Notes: generated by a model not told the origin, from the sequence alone. 64,000 nt of DNA from Cytospora piceicola (GCA_023375675.1 JALQBC010000023.1:186001-250000), one strand, 5' to 3'. Positions 1 through 12,107 are shown, counted from the stretch's first letter. Translations and numbers: made by a program.

Positions 1-1059
1 GCAAAGAGCTAGCAGGAAATGCTCTCGTCGTTGTTCAGGGCCAGTGTTTTATCGGGCATGGATTATTTGGAAATCATGATACCTCTGATGTTGGGTGTAC
101 GTACATAAACGGGGGGCTTTTTCTGGTTCAATAGCTAGATGGGAGGATCAGCAGCCACGTTGGACGTTGGATACCCCTTCCCCCCTCCCCCCAATGAATC
201 GAATACCACGCGGACTCGTTGAGCCGTGATTAAATCCTACCTCATCTTGATGCTTATGTGATTGGAAGCCGTGCCTGTTTTTGCACCACTGAGCTCCCGC
301 CTACTTGACGGGTCAGATGCCACTCACCCCCCGCGTTCTGCGACGCACAGTCAGGTCTTGAATGTTCGTTATGCCAGGGCAGGGGAAGGGTGTGGGGGTG
401 ACTTGGGAGATAAGCCGTTGGCTTGTACTATGTGCTGGGTGCTAATATGCGATCCTTTGGCGCCCTCCCTTGTATGCGGCATACTACCCGTCACAGTGCC
501 TCAGACCATGTAACCAAAGTCCGCCAATGCAACACTTGCGGACACGGCCAAGCAACATCCAGCCTCGATAACAGCAGAACTGTGAGATCCTGTGCCGGGG
601 GACAGGATATACCCCGACGCCAGCCCTCCCCGGCCCGCCCTCCCTCCATTACTGCCGACTCGTTGTGCATATCACCGCCAAGGTTCTCATCTTCTTCAAG
701 ATGTTGCGTATTGAACTGGAGTTGCACATGTACTCAACCAAGCACGCCGAACTTGATGGAGGTGCTGCAGGGAAGTATATCCCCGAGAACACCTCGGGAG
801 AATTAACTCGACATCATCGCATTCAAGACTGGACATATTCTATCACCAAGTCGATGTAGCTTCTTACTTGGGGATCAACCCTGCCCTTATATATTATGAT
901 TCCCTATGAGATCCAGTCTCTGATTAAGGTGATACCAAACAAAATCAAAACAGTCCCAGACCTTCCCTTTTCCCCAGTCCCGCTTACAAAGCCCACAAGC
1001 TGACGGTATACACAGGAAGCAGCCCAGCAGCATCCCTGGCCCCGAGACCAGCGCCCCGC
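1..1059. other. Intergenic, no gene seen
   Basis: Only short open frames without family features or convincing splice structure. It contains pyrimidine-rich stretches and the 3' flank of the reverse-strand gene that ends at 1060. I see no RNA gene or repeat here. Confidence 0.6.
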
Positions 1060-1521
1060 CTAGACGAACCTCCAGCTGGCCGTGGTCCTCCCGACGCCCT
1101 CGCCCCCGGGCACCAGCTGGTCGAAGACGGCGGGCGTGAGGTCGACGTCGGTGGGCTTGCAGGCGCCGCAGCGGTCCTTGATGGCCACGGTGGCGGAGGC
1201 GGCGGCGCCCGAGGCGGCGTCGGTGTAGGAGACCTCGATCTGCTTCCCGCAGAGCGCGTTGTTGTTGGGGTTGCCGCCCTGGGTGTAGGCGTCGTAGAAG
1301 GCCGTGTTGACGGCGGCGACGGCGTCCGTGTCGGCGAGGGCCTCGCCGCAGGCGCCGACGCCGCCGGCCGGGTTGTAGTAGGTGATGTCGCCGGTGTAGG
1401 TCTCGGTGGAGTCGATGGTGGGCGCGGCGGTGGTGCCGTTGGCGGTCTGGCGGGGGATGTGGAGGGCGAGGGCGGGGGCGAGGGCGAGGGAGAGGGAGAG
1501 GAGGGCCTGGAGGGACATCAT
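1060..1521 (-). CDS. Secreted RlpA-like double-psi beta-barrel protein
   Basis: Single-exon gene of 153 residues. Residues 1 to about 19 form a hydrophobic signal peptide ending ALA, so the product is probably secreted. The remainder matches the compact double-psi beta-barrel fold shared by expansins, barwin-like proteins and RlpA. The signs are GDITYYNP near the start of the domain, a conserved ACGEA, a CGKQIEV strand and the closing KDRCGAC-x4-VDLTP-x-VFDQL with the family Asp. Fungal members are small secreted or wall-associated proteins. Some are plant-induced or allergens, and most lack a demonstrated enzymatic activity. Two adjacent ATG codons open the frame and the first was chosen. 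Four Cys residues could form two disulfides. Codon usage is extremely GC-rich at third positions. The fold assignment is firm; the biological role is not known from sequence. Confidence 0.85.
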   Translation of the reverse strand: MMSLQALLSLSLALAPALALHIPRQTANGTTAAPTIDSTETYTGDITYYNPAGGVGACGEALADTDAVAAVNTAFYDAYTQGGNPNNNALCGKQIEVSYTDAASGAAASATVAIKDRCGACKPTDVDLTPAVFDQLVPGGEGVGRTTASWRFV

Positions 1522-3511
1522 TGTGGAGTGGGCTGTTGGGGTTTACTGGGGGGGTTTGATATGGTCAAGTGTAGATGGGGAGATGTTTTTGTTTTCTCGA
1601 GAGGGAATCCTGCCCTGGGAGTGTTTTTGTGTTTGGTCTTTTGGGAAATGCTGAAGAGCCTGCAACTTTGATTCCATGACCAAGACAGAGATGCCATCAC
1701 CATTATATACCTAGCAGAGCCTACATTGAGCTGAGTGCGCAAGATCCTGATCACTGTGTATGGCTTCATGTTCCCTGGTGAACGGCCATCAGACAGTGTT
1801 ACCATGATGTGACACTCAGTAACATACCTGGGCCGTTTAGAAATTACCCTGTTCATAACTCCACAACCTGTCGTTTTGTTCCACGAGGTGAGTCTCTCCA
1901 GGTCGTCTCCCCCTATGGCCCAGCCGTGAGCCATGATGACGGGTTACGCAGCTCGCATTCAGCAGCATCACGGAGCGGACTCCTCATGAGTGGCTCGGAA
2001 TTTCTGGCTCGCATGAGCGTAAGACGGCGAGACCTGCTCAGATCACATGCAGGGGCTGGGTGATGGTTTGGCCTGACGAAGCGTACTTAAGTAGGTAGGC
2101 CGGATCGCCAGCGGGGTGAAACCCTGGGGGGCGGTGATATGCGACGGGGGCAGCATGACGATCATGGTGAGTCTAGACTTCCAGGGTTGAGGATGATGGT
2201 GGCCGCCGGGCGACCTACTTAGAGACTGGCCGGGCGACCTTCAATACGGAACCATGACCCTTCCTTTTAGACAGCGGTTGTAAGGACCACCTTTCTAGTA
2301 TCGTTAGACACGGCAGTGGAATGAGAGTACACAGATGGTGTTGGAGAGTAATGCCACATGCTCTTTTTGTTGTCGTCGAATACATGCTGACCAAAGATCG
2401 AGGGACAAGGTGACGAAGGGCGAAAAGAGATCGTGGGTAGGGTTTTTGGTCGTAGGATTGGTCGTAGTAATGGGTCAGTTTCTAGACTGATCCGCCTGGC
2501 CACGCGGTCGAAACAACAAGCATAATCACCTTTGACTTTTGATACCGTTGGGAATGCTGCCATACGGCGTGACATATCAGGGGATGTGATATGAATTGGG
2601 GTGAATTGTTGTCTGACGTTGTCCATGAGGAAGCATCACCAACTCCGTCTGGCTTATGTAAGATTGGCTTACATAACCGGGCCAATACCCTGTATACCTA
2701 TCTAGGTATGGTCTGTGCTCTGTACACTGAATGTGCTTTGTGCTTTGTACTTCTGTACCTCCGTGATCCCTACGTTCCAAGGTTTCCAGTGCTGCAGACA
2801 CGTGTATTGGCAGCTCAACGGTGTGTTCTGTCTCATAACACTACCTACCTAGGTACGTAGTAGAGATTGCCCTGTTCCCTCTCCTTATCGACCTCAACAC
2901 GTTCACCAGTACCCGCAGACTTGTCTACTTGCTGTGGTCTTCTGTTTTCCACATGGTTGACAGTTGAGTTGGTTTTCTGTTTTGGCGGTTTGGCATTTCT
3001 GCGGTTTGTCCATCCGAGCGTAAATCGTATGTAAAAGTGACCTTGCAAGGTGGAGCTGACTCCACAGAAGCCCAGGCTCCAGACCAACCAACTTGAGCAC
3101 CTTCTGGAGCACCTGCAGCAGTGGGGCAGCGCATCAACTCCCGACCTGCATTTCTTTTTGCGACTGACGACTGACAACTTCCTTCCGCAGCAGCTTCATC
3201 ACGGCCTTCGACCTGCATCTGCACTGCACCATTCATTGTCCATCAAGTCAGCCCTCGCGTCGACGATTACAATCCGGTCTGTGCTATTGGTTATTCATTG
3301 TTCTAATTGGCCTAGTCACTCCAAACCACTTGCCAGAACACCTCCACCGAGTATCCTCAAATCACCTGAATCTGTTCTGTCTGCCCTCGACCGACGCGAC
3401 GGAAAACCTGAGACTATTCACCGTCCAACCCTTCGCAATCCCACCCACAACTCCGTACACAAGGGAAAGCTTCCAATCCTGGTTTTAGCATAATCCAGAA
3501 GTCAAAGCAAG
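1522..3511. other. Divergent intergenic region
   Basis: About 2 kb between divergently transcribed genes, so it holds both promoters. It has no convincing gene. A TATA-like run (about 1703-1711) lies some 185 bp upstream of the RlpA-like gene. Palindromic CTAGGTA motifs occur at 2702-2708 and 2842-2860. The last few hundred bases are CT-rich and probably hold the 5' untranslated region of the KH-domain gene. Confidence 0.5.
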
Positions 3512-5420
3512 ATGGCGGGTGCGACTCCAGATATCCAGGCAATCCTCGAGCAGCTGCGTGGTAAGCGTTTCCTCTCCCTATTCTCCTCCATTCACCTCCT
3601 GCCTGACTTCTTTCAACTAAACTGACGCTCCCTTTTGCTCTCTAGCCACGCAGTCTCGGCCTTCCACCACCACCCCGACCCAAGGCCAGCCTGGCCTCCC
3701 CGCTCCAGCTTACCCCCAGCAAAGCTATGCCATGCCTCCCATGGGCGCGGCACCTGCCCCAGCCGCCAACTACCCATCTGCTGGACAATACCAATACCCG
3801 CAGCCCTCATCGAGCGGTACCGTTGACCTGAGTGCCATCAAGCCCGTCGCATCTGGCTCTGTAAGCCTCCAAGACGCCATAGCCAAGGCCAAGGCTGTCG
3901 CTGCCGCCAACAACCTTGCCCCTTACGAGCGACTCCAATCTCTCGGCGGAAACGACGGACATGGTCACTCACGGTCCAGATCGCCCACTCACCGTCGCGA
4001 AGCCTTCCACGAAAACTACAACCCTTATAGAGATGAGCGACGCAGCGATGACCGCCCCCCTCGTGGGTACGGACGCGATCGATCCTATTCTCCTGGCCCG
4101 CGTGGCCGTCAGGGCAGCGGTGGTGCCTTCTCCCCTCGAGCTGCCGCCTCCGTACGACAGCGCTCGCCGCTTAGGGGTGACGATGACAACGCCTCCGAGA
4201 CTATGCAGATCGAGGCCAGTCTCGTGGGCCTCATCATAGGCAGACAGGGAGAGAACCTGAGGCGCGTCGAGGGAGAGACCAAGTGCCGGGTTCAGTTCCT
4301 GGCCCCCAACACCGGCGACGAGAAGTTCCGACAGTGCAAGGTCACTGGCCCCCGCGCTAGAAGAGCGGACGCCAAGGCTGCCATCAACCGCATCATCGAT
4401 GACAGCGGTATGGGTGCTATTGCTCGGGCTGGCTTGGACCGTGGCAGCCGGCCTCCACCGGAGCGTGTCGTCCCGGCGGTCATAAACCTCAAGGATGGCG
4501 AGGACTGCCTGCAGATCATGGTTCCCGACCGTACTGTGGGCCTTATCATCGGACGGGGTGGCGAGACTATCCGTGATTTGCAGGAGCGAAGCGGCTGCCA
4601 CATCAACATCGTCGGCGAGTCCAAGAGTGTGAACGGTCTTCGCCCGGTTAACCTCATTGGGCCTTATGCTGCGACTGCCCAGGCCAAGGACCTTATCATG
4701 GAGATTGTCGACAGCGACAGCCGAAGCACGAACGCCGCCAACCCCCCACAACAGGGCCGTGGCAACCCGCGGGATAACGGAGGCCTCGACAAGGTTAACG
4801 ATGCTATCTTTGTTCCTAATGAGGCTGTTGGTATGATCATAGGAAAGGGTGGCGAGACCATTCGTGAGATGCAGAACACCACTGGATGCAAGATCAACGT
4901 TTCCCAGCAACCCCGGCCCGGTGAGCACGAGAGGGAGATCGAACTGGTCGGCACTCGAGATGCCATCAACCTGGCTAAGCAGTCTATCGAGGATAAGGTT
5001 GAGGCAGTTGTAAGTCATCTTAGCCAATGTCCTGTTTTGAGCCAAGTATTAACGATCACTTTTAAGAGACAGAAGAGCAACGGCGGTGGCGGCGGCGGCG
5101 GCGGCGGTGGTGCTCCAGGAGGTCGCGGCCGTGGGAATCACCGCGACTATGACAACCCCAACTATGGACAACAGCAGCCTTCTAACACCCAGCAAGCAGT
5201 AGCACCTGCAGCCCAAGTAGGCGCTGATGGGCAAGCTGACCCATATGCGGCCTGTAAGTCCAACTTCCCAACGTCTGCATTTTCTCTGGCCACCATACTA
5301 ACGGTTACGGCAGATGGCGGCTACCAGAACTACTTGGCCCTTTGGTATCAATCTCTGGCCGCACAGCAACAGGCTGCTGGCGGTCAAGGTGACGGTTCCA
5401 AGCCACCCGGCACACTGTAA
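3512..5420 (+). CDS. Triple KH-domain RNA-binding protein (FUBP/KSRP-like)
   Basis: Four exons: 3512-3560, 3646-5009, 5073-5253 and 5314-5420, giving 566 residues. The start ATG at 3512 gives MAGATPDIQAILEQLR before the first intron. Three KH domains lie at about residues 203-270, 303-370 and 403-470. Each carries the nucleic-acid-gripping GxxG loop: GRQGEN, GRGGET and GKGGET. An Arg/Ser/Asp-rich segment precedes KH1. A ten-Gly tract and RG-type sequence follow KH3. The C-terminus has YxxYxALWYQ, resembling the tyrosine motifs of human FUBP proteins. Family members bind single-stranded RNA or DNA and act in splicing, mRNA stability or transcription. The two downstream introns (63 and 60 nt) are multiples of three without stops, so retaining them keeps the frame. 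Family certain; specific target unknown. Confidence 0.93.
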
Positions 5421-6605
5421 CCGGTCTTGCGCCTGAAAACCGCGGCCTACTGCGTGACGTCTGCTGCACAAAGCTTGACTACTCGACTGAACCACTGCAT
5501 CGCTGTTGACTGACATGGCGGCTGTCCGTCTTTTGCGCATCATGATGAAGCTATGACATCCCAGGATGTGTCCTATGAGATATCCCTGGCTCCATCGCTA
5601 TGCCGCGACTTCTTCTCCGCCGTTTGATTGTTTAAGTACATTATCATCCGCGCCACATCCCCCCTAGGACTTTCTGTGCGGTCAGAGGCCCTTCATCCAT
5701 TTTGGGCCAGCATGGCACCCTTCTCGACTAGGCAACATCGGTGAGGCGTCTGGTATTGCACCCTCGACCTCGATTGATTTGAAACTTCTTCCATGAGGTG
5801 CCGCTTGATCGATCGTAGTCACCCACTACCGACTTGAATGTCATATGGCTTGGAATTCTCTGTCTGCCCGCGAGAACTCGAGGCATCATCTGCCCCGTCT
5901 GAACATCTCTGGACACCTGGGTCCTCGAAGCTACCGTCTGCCCTGATGATATCGTCGCTTGACTGCTGCTCGTTCCAAGGCTACTGCTCTCATCTATGGG
6001 ATACGTCCCGCCACCTGCACGAGAAGTAATGATCTTGAAGAGGCCGCTCATCTCCTCAGCACTCGTCGCTCATGCTTTGCCACTTGACATTCAAGTAAGC
6101 CTTGCATCTGACATTCATGATCGATGATGGCGCAATGTTTTCATGAGACAGGCTTGTTCACCTTTGCGCGCCAGAAGCGTCCACGAAAAGAAGGGGTATC
6201 CCAGTATCCTGCTGGAACCCAGATGCGTTCTTGTCTGCACTGCACTTGCACATTGACGTTGCATGCCACGACCATGACGACTCTCTATCTCTACTCTCAG
6301 CTTTTGATAGCATCTTTTCAATACTGATTTAATGGGTGTGGTGGTCCTGGACAGGATAAGGCCCCTCTCTTCTAGTTTAGGGGGCCAGGCTACGGGAACG
6401 AAAACTTGGGGGCCAAGGGAGGGAAAGGAGTGGGTTGACATTATTTGACTTGTAAAATATAATGAAATGGACAATCGGACTTGCAAACGTGCCCTGTTTC
6501 GGCAGAAGATCTCTCCTTGCTGATGCTGTGATGCTAATGCTGTGGATGTGATATGATATGGCCACAATGCTGTTCCGCCCCTCCATACGAATCCGTCGCT
6601 TCCAT
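5421..6605. other. Convergent intergenic region
   Basis: Lies between the 3' ends of the KH-domain gene and the GlcG-like gene. It holds their 3' untranslated regions. I see no gene, repeat or RNA; the open frames here lack family features. Confidence 0.55.
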
Positions 6606-7253
6606 TCACAGCTTCGCCTTCACGACACTGCCTGCCTGCCGCCCCTCCTCCTCCTCCTCCTCCCTCACCATCCTCTCCACGGCCTCGACGCCGGCCCTCG
6701 CGACCTCCTCGTCCTGGGCGGGCGTGCCGGTGCTGCAGCCGACGGCGCCGAGGAGCTCGCCGCGCGGGGAGCGGACGGGCACGCCGCCGCCGATGACGTT
6801 GAAGCGGCCGCCGTTGGTGCCGCTGATGCCGTAGGCGGGGCCGCCGGGCCAGACGGCCTCGCGGTAGGCCGAGGTGGGCAGGCCGTGGCCGGCGGCGGTG
6901 AAGGCCTTGTCGACCGAGAGGGGCACCGAGGTGAGCTTGGCGCCGCCCATGCGGGCGAAGTGGACGAGGTGGGTCGTGCTGTCGACCACTGCTATGTTCA
7001 CTTTTTTTCCCGGGGGGGAGGGGGGAGGCGAGGGGGAATTGGTAAGAAAGGGTTTTTTGTTATGTAGAAATATCGAGAAGTTTTTCTTCGAGCGGGGGGG
7101 AAGGGCTGGGTTGGGTTTGATTTTTGTTGGATATCGGGATGGGCAGGTTAACTCACTGGGAACACCGATCTCTTTGGCCTTGGCCTCACAGGCCTGTGTT
7201 GCCGCCTTGGCTGCGGCGAGTGTTAGGGTTGGGATGGAGGCTGTGGAGGACAT
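6606..7253 (-). CDS. GlcG/HbpS-family (DUF336) protein
   Basis: Two exons on the reverse strand, 7157-7253 and 6606-7000, giving 163 residues. The 156-nt intron (7001-7156) starts GTGAGT and ends AAAAAAAG. This join restores the family segment GVPMNIAVVD. Conserved features follow: HLVHFARMGGA, a central AYREAVWPGGPAYGIS region, GGRFNVIGGGVPV, and GAVGCSTGTPAQDEEVARAGVEA at the end. The family comprises small alpha/beta proteins such as bacterial HbpS (haem binding) and GlcG, plus the PduO C-terminal domain. The fungal members are mostly uncharacterised, possibly cytosolic haem or cofactor binding proteins. The C-terminal tail has a run of Glu. The intron has a multiple-of-three length and no stop, so a 215-residue unspliced product is possible. 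Third positions are strongly GC. Confidence 0.85.
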   Translation of the reverse strand: MSSTASIPTLTLAAAKAATQACEAKAKEIGVPSELTCPSRYPTKIKPNPALPPRSKKNFSIFLHNKKPFLTNSPSPPPSPPGKKVNIAVVDSTTHLVHFARMGGAKLTSVPLSVDKAFTAAGHGLPTSAYREAVWPGGPAYGISGTNGGRFNVIGGGVPVRSPRGELLGAVGCSTGTPAQDEEVARAGVEAVERMVREEEEEEGRQAGSVVKAKL

Positions 7254-8140
7254 GTTTGGTTCTGTTGTGTGCGGTCGTGAAGGTTTGCTATTTGTAGGGG
7301 GTTGATGATGAGGAGATGTTTACTTTGGTATGAGGTTCTATCGATGCTGGGGTCGTCGTGTTCTGAACAATCAGTAGCTTGACAAGTGGGTAAACCCCAC
7401 ATACCCCCCTATACACCCGCCTTACACCCCCCTCGAGTCTATGAACGCTCCTGAAGTCCTAACCCTGACGAAGCGGATATTCCCATGCTCTTTATCGCCA
7501 AACTCATCATCATCACTTCCCAACTTGAATCTGGCCACGACTTCCCAGACACTGTGGATTAGACTGAAGCTTAACGGTCGAAGCTTATATCCCACGCGAA
7601 GATGCATGGATTCGAAGCAACGATTACACTCAATCACATCCAACCTACCAAGGGCTGCCATGGATACCAGCCGCAACTTCTCTCTTCATTCCTTAGGACA
7701 TCATGGACATCCTGGACATCATCGTACCCTCTGACCTTCCCGTCCATGGAAGCCCCCATGTGGTCGCTAATTCCTTTGTCCAACACATTGACGTCAGGGC
7801 CGTCAGCCATGGCCTCGCAGAATGGCGCCTGGGGATATGCTCAGAAAACATCCGGGCCCTTTCAAAGGCGTCGAAACGAAATCACACCGGTCCGATAGAC
7901 TGGGTGTTCGCACGTCCTTTTATTAGCGCGTGCTTGGGGCTTAAGTAATAGAATACTCAAGGACCTAAGTAGGTAAGCCTTGCACTTCCTCGGCTGGGTT
8001 CCTCAGTACAATAATATATGACTTGACGTCCGGTCTTTCTTATTCCATGCCCTACCACTCCCTCACTCTCTGAACTGGAGAGGAGTTTTCCGCTCTTCTA
8101 AAGACTTAAAAATCGTGGTATTGCCAGTTACATGTGAACA
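7254..8140. other. Divergent intergenic region
   Basis: Promoter region shared by the GlcG-like gene (reverse) and the MFS gene (forward). It contains several short overlapping open frames of no recognisable family and one CTAAGTAGGTA motif near 7965. No other structure seen. Confidence 0.5.
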
Positions 8141-9911
8141 ATGGCAGAACACATTCGAACAAGTCCCAGCCCGGAGCTGGAAGCGGGTTCTAATGAGAAA
8201 ACACAAATCGAGGAGGAAAAGGTCTTGACAGACATCCAGGCTGCAGAGAGCAGCTCCCTCGACAGCGACGAGGACATACTCGCGCTGCAGGGCCTCGGCT
8301 CCGCCCTCAGTATGAAGATGCACCTGGTCAACAACGCCATCGACGAGATCGGCTGGACGAACTACCACTGGAAGCTGTTCGGCCTCAACGGCTTTGGCTA
8401 CGCAGTGGACTCCCTCGTCCTCCTCTTGCATTCCATCATTGCCACCCAGGCCTTCATGGAGTTTGGTGAAAAGGGCTATGCTCGGGGGCTCACCATTGCC
8501 GTCTACGTTGGGATGCTAGTAGGGGCGATCTTCTGGGGGTTGTCTGCTGATATTGTGGGCCGGCGGTTCGCCTTCAATATCTCGCTTTTTATCTGCTCCG
8601 CCAGTGCCATCATCGCGGGGGCAATGCCCAGCTGGGCATCTTTGGGGTTCTTTATCGCCCTCGTTGGATTCGGTGCCGGTGGGAACTTGATCTTGGATAC
8701 TACTGTCTTCTTGGAATATCTGCCAAGCAACAAGCAGTGGGTTTTGACGTTTTTGGCTTGTTGGTGGGGCCTCGGACAAGCCATTACTGGGTTTATTGCC
8801 TGGGGATTTATGGGTGAGTTTTATGAATCGCGGCTTGCTGATATGTGATCCTTTGAACGGACGGCTAATAAGCTACGACAGTGCCAGCAAGGTGGAACTG
8901 TACGTCTGTCGATACATGTACCCGAGAGAACAATATGGGCTGGAGATGTGAGCAACACTCGATATCCGTGAAACCCTTTTCATCGCGCTGACCATCTCTC
9001 AGATACCGTCTTTACTGCCGGGGCTCTGGTTTTTGTGATGTCGGTCGCCCGCCTTACCATTGTGCGCCTGAAGGAAACCCCAAAGTATTTGCTTGGCCTG
9101 GGCGAAGACGCCAAACTTGTGGAAACACTTCAGTCCCTGGCTACCAAGCATAAACGTCCTTGCTCGCTGACTGTGGAGAAGCTCGAAGCATGCGGCGAGG
9201 TCAGGGGAACGCATAGTAGGAGCCGCTTTTCATTGGGCGAGTCGCTTGTTCACTTCAGGGGTCTGTTTGCGACGCGCAGCATGGCGATCTCAACGCTCCT
9301 GATATGGCTGTCTTGGACTCTCATCGGGCTTGTCTATCCCCTATTCTACGTCTTCCTGCCGTAAGTAAAACACCACCTGTATAAGCTTATTGTTGCAAGG
9401 CTGATTTGGTTGCAGGACATATCTCGCGACCCGCGGCGCCCAGTTCAGCGAGACGACGTACGAGACTTGGCGCAACTACTCCCTGGTCAACATTTCAGGT
9501 ATCTTCGGACCCATGTTGGCAGGATGGATGTGCAATTTGCGAGTCTTCGGCCGCAAATACACCATGGTCATCGGTGCGCTCTTGACCATGGTCTTCTTTT
9601 TCGCATACACGGCAGTACGCTCCGAGGACCAGAACGTGGCCTTCTCCTGCGTCATCGGGTTCTGTCTCAATATCTACTACGGTACGCTTTACGCCTACAC
9701 CCCAGAAGTCCTACCGAGCGCTCACCGGGCGACTGGAAATGGGATTGCGGTGGCGTGTAACAGGGTTATGGGGATACTGAGTGCTATCATTGCGACCTTT
9801 GCGGACACGAGCACGCCTGTGCCTATTTATCTCTGTGCGGCGCTTTTTGTCGTGATGGCGGCTCTTAGTGCTTTGTTCCCCTTTGAGCCGTATGGGAGAA
9901 GAAGCTCGTAG
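8141..9911 (+). CDS. MFS transporter (SV2-like/sugar-porter type)
   Basis: Four exons, 8141-8813, 8882-8947, 9003-9360 and 9416-9911, giving 530 residues with all phases consistent. A charged cytosolic N-terminus (about 75 residues) precedes a conserved amphipathic segment, MHLVNNAIDEIGWTNYHWKL. The first membrane spans follow, with a motif-A-like GLSADIVGRRFAF loop between TM2 and TM3. The repeated domain appears after the central loop, with RLKETPKYLL before it. The late segment TPEVLPSAHRATGNG is the typical conserved loop of this branch. The protein should be a 12-TM plasma-membrane or vacuolar transporter. The related fungal group is annotated as SV2-like or general substrate transporters with unproven substrates. 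The second exon is only 66 nt and sits in a lumenal or extracellular loop. Substrate cannot be predicted here. Confidence 0.88.
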
Positions 9912-10120
9912 AGAATTATATAGGGTAATAAGGGACGTCGGCGGCTTGGCTTGAGAAGGACACAGAATCGGGGGCGATCATGCTCAGGGGATGTACTTTG
10001 TATGTGCAGAGGTAATAAACCCTAGCCAATGTGGCAAGCTATATACATGTATGCTTTGGCCTTGCCGCGCTGCCTGTGCTGTCAATATTCTACACGTTGG
10101 CCTTCCCAAACTGTCCACTC

Positions 10121-12019
10121 TTAAACCTCGTTCGACAAAGCAAGCAGCTTAGTGAAGATTGGTGTTCCAAGACCGGTAGCAGGGTCCCATCCCGTAACAG
10201 CGTCGAAACCAGCGTTCGCGATACGAGGGCAACCAGAGTTGCTTCCAGATGTGATGTCAGTCAGTCCAGAAGTGGCATTGGCGTACAACCACGGGTTCAG
10301 GAAGCCCAGCCCGGCCTTTCCGTTGGCAACCCGGTCGCTGTTGACCAGCTGGATAACGGCCGCGAAAGTGGGCGTGGCGCACGAGGTGCCGTCCACCAGC
10401 TCCGTCGACCCATCCACGACGATGACAAAGTCGGTCGACTGGGCGGCGACGTCGGGGTAGCCGCGGCCGGACGAGTTGAAGTAGCTCGAGACGGAGTCGG
10501 CGGTGCCCGAGGCCAGCCAGGACTCGACGACGCCGGACTGGTAGCTGGGCTGGGCGAAGAGCTCGGAGAAGCCGCCGCCCGAGTCGGTCCAGGCGGACTC
10601 GGGCGACTGGCCGGTGGTGCCGCCGACGGTGGTGACCCAGGGGCACGAGGCGGGGAAGGAGGTGGCGAACTGGGACTTGCCGTCGAGGGTGCAGTCGCCG
10701 GAGCCGCCGACGCCCGAGTCGCCCGAGGCGACGAGGACGGAGACGCCGCGGGCGCCGAGCTGGGAGAAGAGGTCGCAGGCGTTGGTGGCGTAGGCGTCGG
10801 GCACGGTGGCCTCGTCGTCGCCGTACGAGATGGACAGGGTGTTGGGCAGGTCGGCGTCGTCGAGGCCCAGCAGGTACTCGAGGAACTCGCTGTAGGGCTC
10901 GTTGGTGTTGGTGCCGGAGCCGACCCACTCGCCGAGCCCGCCCGTGCTGTAGTAGTTGATGGGGATGGACTCGGCGATGCTGCGGCCGTACTGCACGTCC
11001 AGGTTGGCCTCGTCGCCGGCCTGGGAGGCGGCCGTGGGGCACGAGCCGTCGTTGACGGCCACGCACGAGAAGGATTCGGCCGAGTTGCCCTCGACGGCGT
11101 ACTTCTTGAGGAAGGTCGACAGGTCCGAGGCGATGGCGTACTGCTCGAGGAAGCCGGCGATGCCGAACAGGCCCGAGGTGTACTTGTCGGCGCCGCTGAA
11201 CGAGTACAGGTTCGACAGGCACGTGGGCGTGACGTAGGTCGAGCAGCCCTTGACGGCGGCGGCGGCGTCCGTCTTGGCCATGGCGGCGGCGGCGGCGGTG
11301 GTCTCGTTGAGGGGGCGGGCGCCCGAGAGCATGGACCGGTAGGCGCGGAAGCCGAAGAAGGTCGTGGGCTGGACCGTGTCGACGTGGCCGCGGAGGGCGG
11401 CCGGCAGGCTGAACTCGAGGGTGCGCAGGACGCGCTCGCCCGTCTCGGCGTTGGCGAAGGGCTCGTAGGTGGCGTCGAGGAGCCGCTCGACCTGGGCGAC
11501 GCTGGCCTCGACGACGATGGAGTCGCCGCGGGGCGAGTACGAGGCGTGCCCGCGCAGGCCGGCCGCCTCGAGCCACGACATGACCATGTCGCCGGACTCG
11601 TCCCTCGGCGCGATGATGGCGTCGATGGACTTCTGGGACATGTGGGAGCCGTACTTGTGGTGGCCGGGGGTTGCGATCTTTTTTGTTGCTTGTTAGTCTA
11701 TATTTTCTGAGTGGTCATGATGGGCATCTTCTTGGGTTTCACATACGCTCATGGCAAGCTCGTGGAACTTGTCCATGTCCTGGTTGACGAGGTGCATGCG
11801 CAGGCGGATCTGGGCGTCGTCCTTGTCGACATAGGCCGACTCGTCCTTGACCCAGCCCCTGGGAGGGGCGGTCAGGCTCTCGACGACGCTGTTCTTGTAG
11901 ATGTCCTGGCTGCTGCTGCTGCTGCTGCTGCTGCCGCTAAATGGGTTGCCCCATGTCGGGAAGGATGTGCCCGTGGAGGCGAGTGCCAACAGCACTGATG
12001 CCGCCTTCAAGAACCCCAT
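10121..12019 (-). CDS. Secreted tripeptidyl-peptidase-like sedolisin (family S53)
   Basis: Two exons, 11747-12019 and 10121-11677, joined across a 69-nt GTATGT...AAAAAAG intron, giving 609 residues. A signal peptide covers about residues 1-19. The pro-domain follows, with the typical TPGHHKYGSHMS motif created by the splice. The mature catalytic domain carries the sedolisin triad: Glu314 and Asp318 in GDEANLDVQYG, the oxyanion Asp411 in ASGDSGVG, and the nucleophile Ser523 in DGTSCATPTFA. A C-terminal calcium-site region ends GFDAVTGWDPATGLG. Enzymes of this family are secreted acid peptidases that release tripeptides from N-termini, or act as acid endopeptidases, in nutrient scavenging. The proregion has a poly-Ser tract near residue 30. 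GC-rich codon use produces long spurious antisense frames. The tripeptidyl versus aorsin-type activity is not decidable from sequence alone. Confidence 0.94.
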
Positions 12020-12107
12020 GCTGACTGACTATAAGATCTCTCCGTTCCTAGACAGATGACCAGGAAGGGGAGGGGAGGGGGAAAGTTGAGAGGAGGAAGA
12101 CCCCATC

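Noticed and set aside
10031..11710. Long forward-strand open frame (559 codons) antisense to the sedolisin gene
   Set aside because: It is a product of GC-rich third positions in the reverse-strand gene, has Gly/Val/Ala-heavy composition and no family features.
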